Notes: a model not told the origin generated them from the letters alone. A stretch of DNA of 64,000 nucleotides from Sipunculus nudus (GCA_026874595.1 CM049317.1:54164618-54228617), one strand, 5' to 3'; shown: positions 12,736-25,400, numbered from the stretch's first letter. Numbers and translations are program-made.

Positions 12736-12738
<3 letters not shown>

Positions 12739-12954
12739 GGACAGGGGTTGGCATACACTGTATCTACTAACTCTGTATCAAGTATTTTCTTGTAAATATG
12801 GCGCTGTAGATTAACACGGTCCATTAACGGCTTGACCTGCATGATATGTTTACCCTGGCAAAAAGTAGTTTTACATCACGGGGTTCTTATGGAACGCTCA
12901 ATTATGACCAAAGTGAGTAGTTTTGGTTTATTGCTTGGCCTCAGGGGAAGGCTT

Positions 12955-13660
12955 TTGGTCTCATGTCGTCTTTCAAGCAGGTTCCGTCGTGTACGAATAA
13001 TTTTTATATAACATGAAGTTAAATATTGATATTTATGAAAGAGGTGTTGGGATTTTAAAAATGCGACATTCTCTCTCGCTGGTCTGATTTCACCAGTTCT
13101 TGCTCAATGCCAAGAATCAGATCAACGAGAATGGGTGACGTATGTTTAAAAGCTGAAGCGAAATGCACAATGCGATTCCACGGTCCCATAGGTCTGAATA
13201 AAGTTCTATTCTCTGCGCAAACCCTTGTAGAATCTTACTTAACACAGCAGCGGTTATGGGTAAGTTGGTCTGGTACGACTGTAGGATATATAATAATGTA
13301 TAGCCTGAGAAGCGTGCATGATCTCTACATGTAACATAGTATCAGGTTCACATTTATTCGTGTCTGTATGTTTGTCGGCGTTTTGTGTTAGCCGAGGAAG
13401 TTTGATAACATTTATTTATACTTCATTGACATTTTCGAGTCCAGGCAACAAATTATACATTTCTAGAATGATTTCATCTTTACTGTACTTCTTGTTGTTA
13501 GCAAGGAAAGTTTCATACACAAATCCATATTTATCTGTGTATGGAAAGTTTAGTCTTATGTACGACACATTATGTTTAATGTCCCTCATAGACAGTATTT
13601 GATTTGGCTGATTCGTGACCTGCCGAAGCAAATATAGATAAATTGTGGCTACAAGCTTTC
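12955..13660. repeat. Extra copy of the array 5' flank with no gene attached
   Basis: It matches 10930-11570 almost end to end and lies just upstream of it. It probably belongs to the same duplication that left relic E. Confidence 0.55.
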
Positions 13661-14099
13661 AGACCAATAATATTAAAATATGATAAACGAATGATAAAAA
13701 AAAGTGAAAAAGGTTTAACTGTTATTAATCGTGGGAGGATAAATAGTCAGTGATGCACATATACAAATTAACTTTTTCAAGAAAACATGGCATGATAAGG
13801 AAGCCAAAGCAGTATGCATGTTCGTTGTAAAATTTCTTATGCCTTCATGATAGGAAATAGTTTTTCGGTTGAAGCTGAGATTCATTTTGCACGGCATGGG
13901 TGTCCGGCAAAACAAATTGCAACATGTAGTGATGTTTGCTTGGTTGGCATGGTGTCCTTGAGCGAATCAAAGAAAATATGCATGGTACTATACCGGTACA
14001 TATATTACATCTTTAGACACCCATTCCGGATTCTGTACATAAGGTATCTCAGCGTTAGTATTTTAGTGGCTGGTTCACGGAACATTTATTTAATCTAAG

Positions 14100-14290
14100 A
14101 TGTCAAATTAAATTATATCTTGGCCTTACGTTCGACCTTTCGGGATTACCCCTTACAATATACCGGTTAATTGGGTATGAATTTTCTCAAATGTCCTTCG
14201 TTTAAAATGTTAATGGTTTAATTATAATTCAAATAAAATAAAACACTCCCTGTCAGAATAAGATCAGTGATAATACTCTAATCATCGTTT
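14100..14290. repeat. Repeat shared with 16290-16470
   Basis: TGTCAAATT..., CTTAC..., GTTTAA..., AACACTCCC and GAATAAGATCAG blocks appear in both places in the same order. Their origin is unknown; they may be part of the E duplication. Confidence 0.4.
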
Positions 14291-14374
14291 TGTAACTGTA
14301 GGAAACATATCTTTCAGCAAACATGCGTATCAGCAAAGGCTTTTTGAGAGTGGACTTTGGTTTTAAAGTATACT

Positions 14375-14515
14375 GTAGCGGCCAGTTCAAGGCCGGTGGT
14401 TGTCTCCGTGGTCTCTGGTTTCGTCAACCCCTACCGACCACCAAACGCCACCATCTGAGCCATGTAGAGCGCCGGGATTAGCTATAATAACTTTTTGTAA
14501 AAATCCTTAAAAAAT
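14375..14515 (+). mobile_element. SINE fragment (body only)
   Basis: It shares CAAGGCCGGTGGTTGTCTCC and CCACCATCTGAGCCATG with the element at 5440-5750, but shows no tRNA head. Confidence 0.45.
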
Positions 14516-14989
14516 AAACGGGTTTATATACACATGCTACCAGTTTTCAGCTATGTATGATAATCACTGGAAGGTTAGACGTAGCAAAGTTTTCTTGAAG
14601 GTGAAAACCTCCATATGACTTAGTTTTCTATTGCTATCGTGGATGACCACCTGCGGTCGGCAAAGAGTTGTCGTGCGACTGTTAGGTTTGAAACGGTTGT
14701 TTAGTGTTCTCGCGATTGCATTTTTGAACTTGAGGTTCTCCGTCGTATCCCATGGTGTGACTTTGCTACACTGCGCAGATTCAGACTCAGTGACCCACAA
14801 ACGTACGACTATGCTGTTTGTGGTTGTGGGCTTTAAAAATGCAGCCCCCAGTGACTCGTAGATTAATTCTAGTAAAGTTAGTAATTTAGTCTGTCCAAGT
14901 GTATTAAATAAGAATGTCAAGGCAAATTACATACACATGGGTTTTATGGTTAGGACTTCAGAAAATGAATAGTATTTTGGAAGCATGCG

Positions 14990-15433
14990 CATAAGAAATA
15001 TAAGCTGTAGGTGATTCCTTAAAATTTAAAAATTGTGATTTTAGTGAAGTAGTCCAGGCCATCCCGTAGTGCCCAATTAGAGGAGTCTCGTCTTGAGTAG
15101 AAACGACCTCTAGCGGAGTGGTTTGACTTTGCCAGAACATCAAATACTGTCTTCTTTAATCCTACCGCTTTGTCTGATTAAGAATAACTTAATGAACGAG
15201 TTAAAGGCTTCTTCAATGTATCATTAATTTATTGATGTTTTGAGACTTTTTATCTCTAGATCGCAATTATATTTACCCAAAAAGTGCAGTTCCGACAGAG
15301 AACTACAGCAATTTCCCATATACCGCGCCAACGACATGACCATGGGTAGGTCGTTTATAATAAATTTTGCATTGAAATATTTTACGTTTTGTGAATACAA
15401 AACCTTCGTCCTCTAAAGCATGGGGTAGTATTG

Positions 15434-15508
<75 letters not shown>

Positions 15509-15555
15509 ACGAATGAACAGAGTTTGGGTCAGGTAATCCACTTACCGCGAAAGCC
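14990..15555 (-). pseudogene. Relic E: intron 3 segment homologous to gene A
   Basis: This stretch matches 6480-6975 in order: the AAACGACCT motif, a CTCGTCCTC motif and an (AT)n tract that replaces unique sequence. It ends with the exon 3 edge ACTTACCGCGAAAGCC. It shows that E arose by duplication of A's intron 3/exon 3 region. Confidence 0.55.
15437..15506. repeat. (AT)n
   Basis: Tract in the intron of relic E. Confidence 0.95.
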
Positions 15556-15947
15556 AACCAAAGAAGTATAAGCTCATCGAGCAGCTACAGGTTGCTGCGG
15601 TCAAGACCTCAGCCCTGTGCGCTCCTTAAGCATGTTCTCTGAGCCAACAGTCGCAGTGCCACGCCAAGCCAAGCAAGGAGCCATAGGGGCGCCCTCTTCT
15701 CTCCTGGGTTGAAGTCCTTGTTAGAAAGCTACAGCACCCACAGCCACAAAGCCCGAAGCAACCCGCATTCCCTCCACCGATCCCAGCAGCGGAGACCCAG
15801 CCATGCCATTCGATAGCCGAACTCGATCCTTGTGAACGACTTTACTTCGAGGACGCAAAGCCCTTTTACTTGCGATTTCGGTCATTTGGACCGTTTTAAC
15901 CAGTTTCCCAGTTGTGCAAGTTTACAAGTTTTTTCATCATCGGCAAG
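15556..15947. mobile_element. 392-bp insertion in relic E with 14-bp target duplication
   Basis: TTACCGCGAAAGCC occurs at 15542-15555 and 15948-15961, exactly bracketing sequence absent from A-D. The insert is more GC-rich than its surroundings, with no poly(A) tail or open frame that I recognise. A 14-bp duplication suits target-primed retroposition. Its family is unknown. Confidence 0.65.
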
Positions 15948-15951
15948 TTAC

Positions 15952-16062
15952 CGCGAAAGCCTGAACATCGATTTCCTCTTCTGCTGGGACCGGAAGAGAC
16001 TTGGTGTCAAAGTTACTCAAATGACATTCCTTGCTCGATGGGAAGCATCGTAAATCCCGGCC
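15952..16062 (-). pseudogene. Relic E: isolated exon 3 of the array gene
   Basis: The 37 codons are open and closest to gene A (RCFPSSKECHL, INVQAFA versus IDVQAFA). The acceptor has decayed from CAG to CAT. The original donor side was moved to 15541 by an insertion. No exon 1, 2, 4, 5 or 6 was found nearby. Confidence 0.7.
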
Positions 16063-17154
16063 ATGAAAGATGTGTATTATCAGAGAACGAATATCAAAAA
16101 TTCTTTCCTCAGACACAGTGTACCAGCTACAAGGAGGATCTTGTTAAGCCGCAGTTACAGCGATGAAGGTCTTGAATGACTGCGCGAGGTGTGTATCATG
16201 ATGGGAAGTTTTTTTTTCCATCGGCTAAGTGGCTTTCTATTTTGGCTTTAGCCAGACTAATTTTAGTGTTTTTTTTCATTAGTAATCTAGAACATTTATT
16301 ATGTCAAATTGATTATATTGTGCCCTTACCTTTTACTGTTTAACCCTCCAACCAAATTGGGTAATAGTGCATGGAATTCTCTCCGGAGTCATTTTTAAGC
16401 CTGCTTGATATGATTCGATTCCAAATAAACACTCCCCTTTAGAATTAGGTCAGGAATAATATTCAAGCCGTACAGTCATGATAGGAGAAAATAAATTTGT
16501 AGTTTAATGTTTTCCTGTGAACAGGTAGCTTGCTGTTACTAAGTGCTTAAAATGGCATAGTAATCAAAACATAACAATATTAATACCTAATATGAAAATT
16601 ATAGAAAATGTAAAAATACAGTACCAGATTTTAAATATTATTTAACTTTTTGGTTCTTATATAAATTAAAAATACCATTTGAATTGATTTTTAGATACAG
16701 GCTTTTTTGCTAGATCTGCTACCTAAAATTGTCCTGGATTCTTCAAGTGTCCAATCTAAGATATACTGAAACATACATAAAAACATTATATGTATATGTG
16801 TGTGCATGCATGTGTGCCCAGCGGGTGTGCCAAATAATCATTTGTTTAAAGCTTGGACTGGCCTCCCTTCTTTACTTAACACTCACATAGAGGAAATCAC
16901 ATAAGACCTTAGGGCTTTTAGTTTATCTATCGTTTATTTCAGACAATACCCAGCGTCATTCGTTTCACAAATCATTAAGACAACTGTCGTTTGTAATTGG
17001 AATTACCATTCTCATCAGATGACCTGGGGCTGATTTTCGTCAGTTTCTGTGCTCTTAGACAGAGGTTTCTGCTTATCTTTATCTTAATCGCACAAACAGC
17101 ACACAAAGCACAAAAGCCACGAAATATTAAACAGAAAAGGGGAATCATCAAGCC

Positions 17155-17810
17155 TTCAAACAGGTAAAAATGTAAACATGTTTTAAACACGCCTCGGACA
17201 GGTAAAAATGTAAACATGTTTTAAACACGCCTCGGACAGGTAAAAATGTAAACATGTTTTAAACACGCCTCAGACAGGTAAAAATGTAAACACGTTTTAA
17301 ACACGCCTCGGACAAGTAAAAATGTAAACAAGTTTTAAACACGCCTCGGACAGGTAAACATGTAAACATGTTTTAAACACGCCTCGGACAGGTATAAATG
17401 TAAACATGTTTTAAACATGCCTCGGACAGGTAAAACTGTAAACATGTTTTAAACACGCCTCGGACAGGTAAAAATGTAAACATGTTTTAAACACGCCTCG
17501 GACAGGTAAAAATGTAAACATGTTTTAAACACGCCTCAGACAGGTAAAAATGTAAACACGTTTTAAACACGCCTCGGACAGGTAAAAATGTAAACATGTT
17601 TTAAACACGCCTCAGACAGGTAAAAATGTAAACACGTTTTAAACACGCCTCGGACAGGTAAAAATGTAAACAAGTTTTAAACACGCCTCGGACAGGTAAA
17701 CATGTAAACATGTTTTAAACACGCCTCGGACAGGTAAACACGTTTGAAACACGCCTCAGACAGGTATATATGTAAACATGTTTTAAACACGCCTTGGACA
17801 AGTTTAGATG
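17155..17810. repeat. 38-bp tandem repeat, about 17 copies
   Basis: The unit is a variant of AGGTAAAAATGTAAACATG followed by TTTTAAACACGCCTCGGAC. Consecutive starts such as 17161 and 17199 are 38 bases apart. Each unit carries the self-complementary AAACATGTTT. Variant units recur in the same order, which indicates block amplification. Confidence 0.9.
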
Positions 17811-17829
17811 TTTCAACAACAACCAGAGT

Positions 17830-18247
17830 GACTATAAACTAATGTTGTACGACTAAGTCGCATATTTTTGTACGAGTGGTCTTGCGTTCATATGCGAGGG
17901 TTGCACGATTAGGAGCGATTGGCCTGAAGTCACAAATATCTGTCGTGCGACTGATTCCATGGTCGTACGAGTTGACGTAAGGCCATGTGATTACTCCTGT
18001 GATTGGATGAGACAGGTAGCACGATCATGCGATTGGTCTTGCGACTAAGAGAGGGTACCGGAGCAGCAGCCATTTTACCTCCTGGAATGCTGGGGACGTT
18101 TTGATGGTCATCTCCATAGTCTACCTATATATACCAAGAGGAGTAGTCGAATATAGTCTCACACGGTCTAAAGGCTCGGTTACAACCCGCTGCGGTCACC
18201 GCATACCGTAGAGTACCGTACTGTTTTTGGGACCGCAGGAATACTTA
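17830..18247. repeat. GC-rich outer sequence left of the palindrome
   Basis: The region is rich in short TCGCA, CGACT and GTACGA words. 18170-18200 (GGCTCGGTTACAACCCGCTG) is an imperfect third copy of the palindrome's outer end, so elements may be nested here. No gene is seen. Confidence 0.35.
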
Positions 18248-19019
18248 AAGCCTCGATCACAACCGGGATACGGTCGCCGTACGGCAAGTGTTTTGGGCTA
18301 TTCCGTGCGGTAGACGCATGGCAACCGTGCGTTTTTCAAAGGCCGCAAGGGCGCCGCAACGACATTAACTGACATTAGCGCAAGCGCTTAAGTTGATGCG
18401 GCGGCCGTGCGTCAGGCAGCCACCTACGGGCTCCGTACGGGCACCGTACAGTAGACGTACGGAGGTCGTAGGATGCCCGTGCGTTTTTTAACGCCTACTC
18501 GGCTACACGAGAGACGTACGGCGTACCTGCGGCTGTCGTAAGGGGTCTTTGCGGCTTCCGCAAGGTTAGCTTGCGGCGTCCGCAGGGTTAGCTTACTTTA
18601 CCGTGCGATGGCCGTAAGAATTAGTAAGACACCTTGCCGTTCCCGCACGTCGGCCTTTGCACGGTAAATTAAACTAACCCTGCGGACGCCGCAAGCTAAC
18701 CTTGCGGAAGCCGCAAAGACCCCTTACGACAGCCGCAGGTACACCGTACGTCTCTCGGGTAGCCGAGTAGGCATTAAAAACGCACGGGCATCCTACGACA
18801 TCCGTACGCCTACTGTACGGTGCCCGTACGGAGCCCGCGGGTAGCTGCCTGACGCACGGCCGCCGCATCAATTTTAGCGCTTGCGTTAATGTCAGTTACA
18901 GTCGTTGCGGAGTCCCTGCGGCCTTTAAAAAAAGCACGGTTGCCGTGCGTCAACCGCAAGGAATAAGCCCGAATTACTCGCCGTACGGCGACTGTATCCC
19001 GGTTGTGACCGAGGTTTTA
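18248..19019. repeat. GC-rich foldback palindrome (arms of about 360 bp)
   Basis: The arm at 18248-18608 is mirrored by 18659-19019 as its reverse complement, with a loop of about 50 bases. The ends read CCTCGATCACAACCGGGATA and TATCCCGGTTGTGACCGAGG. The arms are dense in GTACGG and CCGTACG words, unlike the AT-rich flanks. It is probably a foldback or terminal-inverted-repeat transposon without coding capacity. Confidence 0.8.
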
Positions 19020-19364
19020 CAATGGTAACACTACGTTGCAAGATGTGATGCAAACTGTCGGACAACTGTCGCAATGCTGGTCGTATCACAAATGCAACCA
19101 AACGCACCAATTATCTCAAATAACCGCGCGACGGTTTGCAACATTGTACAAAAGTGCGACCTAATGCGTGTGGTTGGATCGCATTCGAGCGTATCTGGAA
19201 TTTGAACATGTTCAAAAGTCTGACGCGATCAGTTACGACCACCCCACTGGTTCGCATGACCCTCTGCAATGACTGCGACAGCCAGCAAGACAACCAGCGA
19301 TTGCTCGTGCAAACCTGAAAAAAGTGTTGCAGGCGATCGTAAATTGCTCGTATCTTAATTGTCA

Positions 19365-21500
19365 AAGGGCCTAAAGGAATTTATAATGGCACATGTTAAT
19401 TACATATGTGAGTCATAAAACATGTTTTCATTTGATGCGTGTAATAGTTAATTTTAAACTTGAACAAAAGGCACTTTTTGCAGTTTACTTTCATATTCAG
19501 ATTTACCCACGCTACATTCGTTCTTCAATTCTTACACTTGATCACTGCCTTCAACCAAAGCGTTTGTTCGGTGTCGGCAATACGAAAGTGATTCAGATAA
19601 TTCAAAAGTCTCATCATTGAACGTTCTTGGCTCTAACGGATTGTTGAGCCATCATCATAGCGTAAACATTAATAATGTTAAAAATCACGGATGACACTGT
19701 TGTACTTGTTTAATTGGAAACAGGATAGCCAGTTAAGTATTATTATGACGTCAATTTCACAGATCTTACATTGCGCTTAACTACATCACCCTTACCTCTG
19801 TACCTGGAAGTAAGATATCTTAATCTTGATTGTCCAGAAAATGGTACGAGTCCTTGCCGTGAAATTTGTAGTAAATTAAGTTATGAATGTACATTTAATT
19901 GTACCCCACATAACGGGTTAAAAGACAGGAAAGAGGTGATCTAATTTAAGGACAAGCAGATTTATCGTTGGAAATTGGAAAACAAACAAAAATTTCAAAT
20001 GTTGCTGTATTTATATTCAGATCCACATTTTTTACTGATCCGTCTCAAATTTATGCCTTTTGTTCTTCGGATTATGGACCTCTCTTTCATGAAATAACAT
20101 TGGAATTTAATGATGATTTTTTTTAAATATCTATGTTTTCTTGCAGCGTACTCTTAAATTCCAACGACTATATTTTAGCAACATATAATTAATTAAACCA
20201 TCATAATGTGTAATGTGGATTGGTCTGTTCTTATGCACCAGAGAAGTACGCCTTGCTACGAGGCAGACCGCATGAGATATCGATATGTGTTTAAAACAAC
20301 CAATAAATTTAATGCAAAACCTAGAATTACAAACTTTGATAACATGAGCCAGAGCCTTCGTTCGATTGTGTTTGGGGCGGATGGAGTGCAATAACAGGGT
20401 CCTTTTCGCCAAAACAAACATTTTTTTTCTGTTTTAAATTACCACAATTTGACATAAGGTGTGTTAAATAAAGAGAGAACAGTGCCTTTCTTTCATTTAT
20501 GTAGATCTTAGGCTCATAAAATAAGGATATGTTCATTGTATTATGGTTTCATCATATGTATAATATAATTTATTTATAATAACATTTTCCATGGCAGCTT
20601 ATCAAAGTAGAATATATCTTTAATCACCAGTGCTAGGAGTAAAATTCATGTACATGTACTAATAAATATAAAAATTATGAACAACATGACAATGCAACTA
20701 ATTAAAATATAATTTGCAAAATATAGTGAAAACAATATTGAGTGAGGACATCTGTAATCATATATTCAAAGGGGCGGATCCAGTCCCACTTTCGGTGATC
20801 ACACCAAGGATTATCACAGATGAGCCACTTAGAACCAAACCTGGTCATCCTTCATTACTGCCCTTGGTCCGTCAAACTCTACGGTAGTTTTGAAATGTTA
20901 AAACTTCCATGGTGCGTCTACGGATGACCCACACCATGGAGAAACCCTGAAGTCACCGTAATCACCGTTATTCTCCGTTCACGTCCCGGCTACCTCTTAA
21001 AGTTCGTAAGACGTTCGGTAGGTTCTTGTCCGTTGTCTTCCCATGATCGCCATCACAGGAACATGGACGTGTTGGGTCGCGAGATGAAACGTTGTCAGGC
21101 ACCTTTACTTAGCAAGCATTAGGCTTTAAACTGGCTTACCAAAATTGGCATTCATTTTGTGACAAAGACTTTTAAAGAATGTTGGATATATTTATGTATA
21201 TTTCTGTAAATATTCAATAAAGAGTTGTTAATCTAATTTGTATTGTCCGCAACCTAAAAATAAACATTGGCTATTGGTGAGATTTGTTTTAATGAGAACC
21301 ACAGAACTGACTCACGTCAGACTAAATTTCGCGCAGTCGGCTCACTGTAGCATATCATTAGCATACGCACTAAGCCTCAGTCCGGGTGAGTGTAAGCCTC
21401 ATTCCGTGTGAGTATACAGAGACGGATACTGCTTCTACTACATCATGTGACTGACTATTACCCAACTCGGTGAGGTTTCATATAATTAAGCTCTCTACAT
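19365..21500. other. Intergenic stretch, no gene recognised
   Basis: AT-rich, apart from a more GC-balanced block at 20770-21240 that starts GGGGCGGATCCAG and ends near AATAAAG. That block could be a dispersed repeat or a retroposed transcript; I cannot assign it. Confidence 0.4.
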
Positions 21501-21999
21501 GTAAAAATCTATCGGTTATCTATATTGTGTGTTAGACGAGGAAGTCTGAGATATGTTATATATACTTCCTTGTTAGCCGAACTATCACTGAAAACATATC
21601 GAAAGTAGTTTTCATTCTGGAATCCAGGCCAAAAATAATATGCTAAGCTCCAAAATGAAAATATATTCGTTATGCTTCCTGATAATGACCAGACAGGCTT
21701 CAGAAACATATCCATATGTGTATCACTGTAGGCAAAGTGCAGTCTTATGTTCAATAAACATAATATGTACCTTACAGATGTGAAAAATTTCATGTACATA
21801 GTATATAGCTCACTGAGTGAACATGCAAATACTATATGTTCATACCATCAACATATAATTACATAATAAAGAAACCTTGGTAAATTCTACCGCGCCCACT
21901 GCCATTTACACGCAAAGGAATCAACATTTATTTATGAAATTTGGTCTCACAAAATAACCTGATATAATGAAGATGTTTAGTACACCGGCTGACCCCTCT

Positions 22000-22155
22000 C
22001 TCAGTGTCTATCTATCCTGTCTCTGTCTCTTTCCAACGAATCTCTCTATCTGTCTCAGTTTCTGCCTCTGTCTATCCATCCCCAATGTCTTCAACAACTC
22101 GTTTTTCTCTCTCCTTTCTTCTCTTCGCTGTTCCTTACTCTTATATATATATGTT

Positions 22156-22218
<63 letters not shown>

Positions 22219-22440
22219 CCCTATGTCTTTAAGTCTCTGTACATCTGTCTATCGGCTCACATTTTAGGCCTTGGTGTATCTCTGTCTTTCTCTCTCCCCC
22301 TTTCTAAGCCTCTGTATACCTGTTTGTATATTTATATATATGCGTGTGTTTATTTGTGATTTGCTTTGTCTCTCTGGCTGTATGTCTGTCTGTTTGTTGT
22401 ACTGCGCTTCACATACTCAGTAACAATGTAGAATCGCGCA
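22000..22440. repeat. Pyrimidine-rich tract with (AT)n, 3' flank of gene B
   Basis: CT-rich simple sequence with (AT)n at 22166-22215 and a CTGTATGTCTGTCTGTTTG block. The same block follows C (34145-34190) and D (44510-44530), marking the shared 3' edge of the unit. Confidence 0.7.
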
Positions 22441-22485
22441 CCCGTCATACCCTTTAATAAAACAAGAGTCAAAAGCTTTGTGACG

Positions 22486-25400
22486 ACAAGTTTATTCATA
22501 CGTCATATCCAACAAAACGCGTTCTGATGAATAGCGTATTCTGGAACCAACTTGCCCCCTGAAGAAATACGCGGGCCAATAACCCAGCATATATTAAAAC
22601 AGTAATACGAGAAATCAGAAACAAAAAGTAAACTTCTTAATTTTCAAATGTGAGATAACCGTTTTACATATGCGTACGTGCTAATGGTCAAAGTTAGTGC
22701 TGTTATGTGCAAATGATGTCCCAACTGCGTGTAGAACATGAGGCCCTCATTTGTTCAATCCCTTTTTCCTCCAGCCTAGTTTATTGAAAGTTTCCGTAAA
22801 CAGCCCCTGAACAAAGAAAAACAAATGTTTTAAATCCATAAGATATGCACAGTCCACCACTCATTAATTTTAATGATAATAATAACCAATACGATAATAA
22901 TAAATGGGGAAATGGCATAAATTGGGAGATAATGATCTAACCATATTTGTTGTTACTCAACTGTCAGGCTTGGCTTAAACGTTTAAGAGGCAATAATAAC
23001 ATTGTTCGCTAAGGAGCGTATCCAGATGGAGGGAAGCCCCCGCCCCTTTTCAGCAGCCGCAGATATAATATATGGGTTTCAGACCAATTGTTAATATATG
23101 GACCCCCCCCCCCCGCTTCCGGACCTGGAGTCCTTTTTTTAGGCTTTGTCATTAGTCCTCCAGGGTTGGACCCTCCTTTCCCTCAATCCTGGATCCTGAT
23201 GCCTTTAAGAATTTCGTACCTCATCTCTCCCCGAACCCCATTTGAACGTAAATTGCAGTTCAAGTTATGCAGCATCGAGTACTGACCGATAAAGATACTT
23301 GACCCTAGGTCATTTTTTGACTTGCCACGGCCAAAACCTTCATTCGAATCAGAAGAAAACATTCATATCAAAGGTTTCTCTTTCAAATTTCAAAAGTGAA
23401 ACGCTTTTAATAGCTGTTAAGAAAACATTACGTGAAAAAAAGGTTTTACACTTTCAAATATTTGTGAATTAGGAATGTAGACTTGAATGTCGGTAAAAAT
23501 TACCCGAACAGAAGTGTCAATTGGATAAGCAGTTCAAGAATACATATACCCCCTCAATCACAAGGAACTCGACAAACGTTCCGTGGGTACCACAAAGAAG
23601 ATAGTTAACCAGGGTTAAAAAATTTCATGGTTTTACAATAATGTGTGCTCTTTTGACCGGATGAAAGGTGGCCACTGACACCAGTGAATGACTCGCCATT
23701 GACGAAATGCATCTCAATGGCAAATAGTCATTAAACTTAAACATCATGATGATCCAGATTACCCCCAGGTTTAATAAATTCTTTAATACATGATAATTTA
23801 AATCTATGACACATAAGATTAAATCAATCCGATATTTTAAGTAAAGTTCCCAATAACAAATCAACCAAGTATCCACCAACTGGAATGTAAGTAAATATTT
23901 CGTTACTTGGCGGAGGTAGAATAAAATAACTAATCCTCACCGTGTTCATATTTGAACAGTGATAACGACATTGATCAGGTGACCATTCATCTCTGCAGCA
24001 ACCACATGCGAAGTATTCTCCTCCATATAGGTGTCTCGTCACACAGGTTCCCCGGCCACGTGGTTCACTACACAACACCATGCGGTTACAATAATACATG
24101 GTTTTGGCGTAGCGCCTCACTGGATCCTTCCCGTCTGGGCAACGTGCCACGTTTATGAAGAGTACATTGTTGCGCTTCTGTTTGGCTGGTTTCGGGTTCA
24201 GTGTTCCTGCAAAGAGGAGTTTGAGGTTTTGTAAATGAGTTGCAAATGATGAACATTTTTTAGGACGGTTAGACGGACAATCTTCTGTCAGGTAGCTTTG
24301 TATTGATCTGTTTATTATTTATTTAACATTAAGGTTATCTTTCTAATCTATGCCTTTTTAGAAAACTTCAGGGAGACAATACAAAGCAGCAAGGACCGAT
24401 CCCGCCTCCCTTTCTTCGGCGGCTCCCCAGCCACCCCCCCCCCCCCCCCAAACAAGAACCTCCGCTTAATTTGCTTCGGACCCATTTCAACCTCCGCCCG
24501 CTTATAACAAATTGGAATAAGGCGCCCCCTCTCCACTCAGTATAATTTTCTATCGCCATATATTTTGTAGTATATACTTAGGTTATGCGAACACACAATA
24601 TGTTCAATACTTTCTTTTCTCAATTTGATTTTGATTTAAATTACCACAGTTTACATAAGACTCAACAATTAACATGCTGTCATGCAGGCTACAATGATAG
24701 GCCCCTGATGGATTAAAACTGGTGGTTGGTCCGGTTATTGCAAATGACAATATGATCGCCCTTGCAGTACCAAAGTTGATTTTAAAAAGGTTTTGTACAT
24801 AACCTAGGTTATGTGTATGATGTAATTTATGCAAAAATAAACTTTTAAACAGTCTGTCTCAATATGCAAAGCAAAGTTTAAAGGTCACTGAAATAAATAT
24901 GAAAAAATAAATCTGTCTGGGTGCGCGTTGATTGATCATTCCTTAAAAAAAAAGTATACATTGTTCCTACACGTATACATGTGAGGACTATATGTCCCCC
25001 TCTGTTCCATGTTCCGCATTTTCAGTTTTTAAATTAAAATTACATCCTTTTTGATACATTGTAACAAATAACCAATATATTGCTACTTCGTTCGAAGTGC
25101 CCACCTTTCAGAATCTCGGCGTCCTTTGGTAATGGCTCTTCCCGGTAGAGGGCGAAGTTGCCGACAGCTTGGCGCATCAGTTTGCTGATGGTGTGGAGGT
25201 TGTTGATTTTTTCAGTAATCGCCATGTCTTCCTTCACTTTGCGCTCCATCCTTGCCTCCATCTTCGGGGAAATGTGTCTCCGCTTTGAAATCGGTCAAAT
25301 AACGGAACAAAACATGTATTTTTGCAAGTACATAAACATGACATTCAGAACAGTAGGCGTGTATATAATCCGAAGGGTAAAACGCTAAACTAATTATTCC

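Noticed and set aside
17155-17810. Regular repeats resembling a CRISPR array
   Set aside because: The whole 38-bp unit repeats with no unique spacers, and the genome is eukaryotic.
18674-19110. Arginine-rich frames in the GC-rich palindrome
   Set aside because: The frames mirror each other across the arms and reflect composition; no start, splice or motif supports them.
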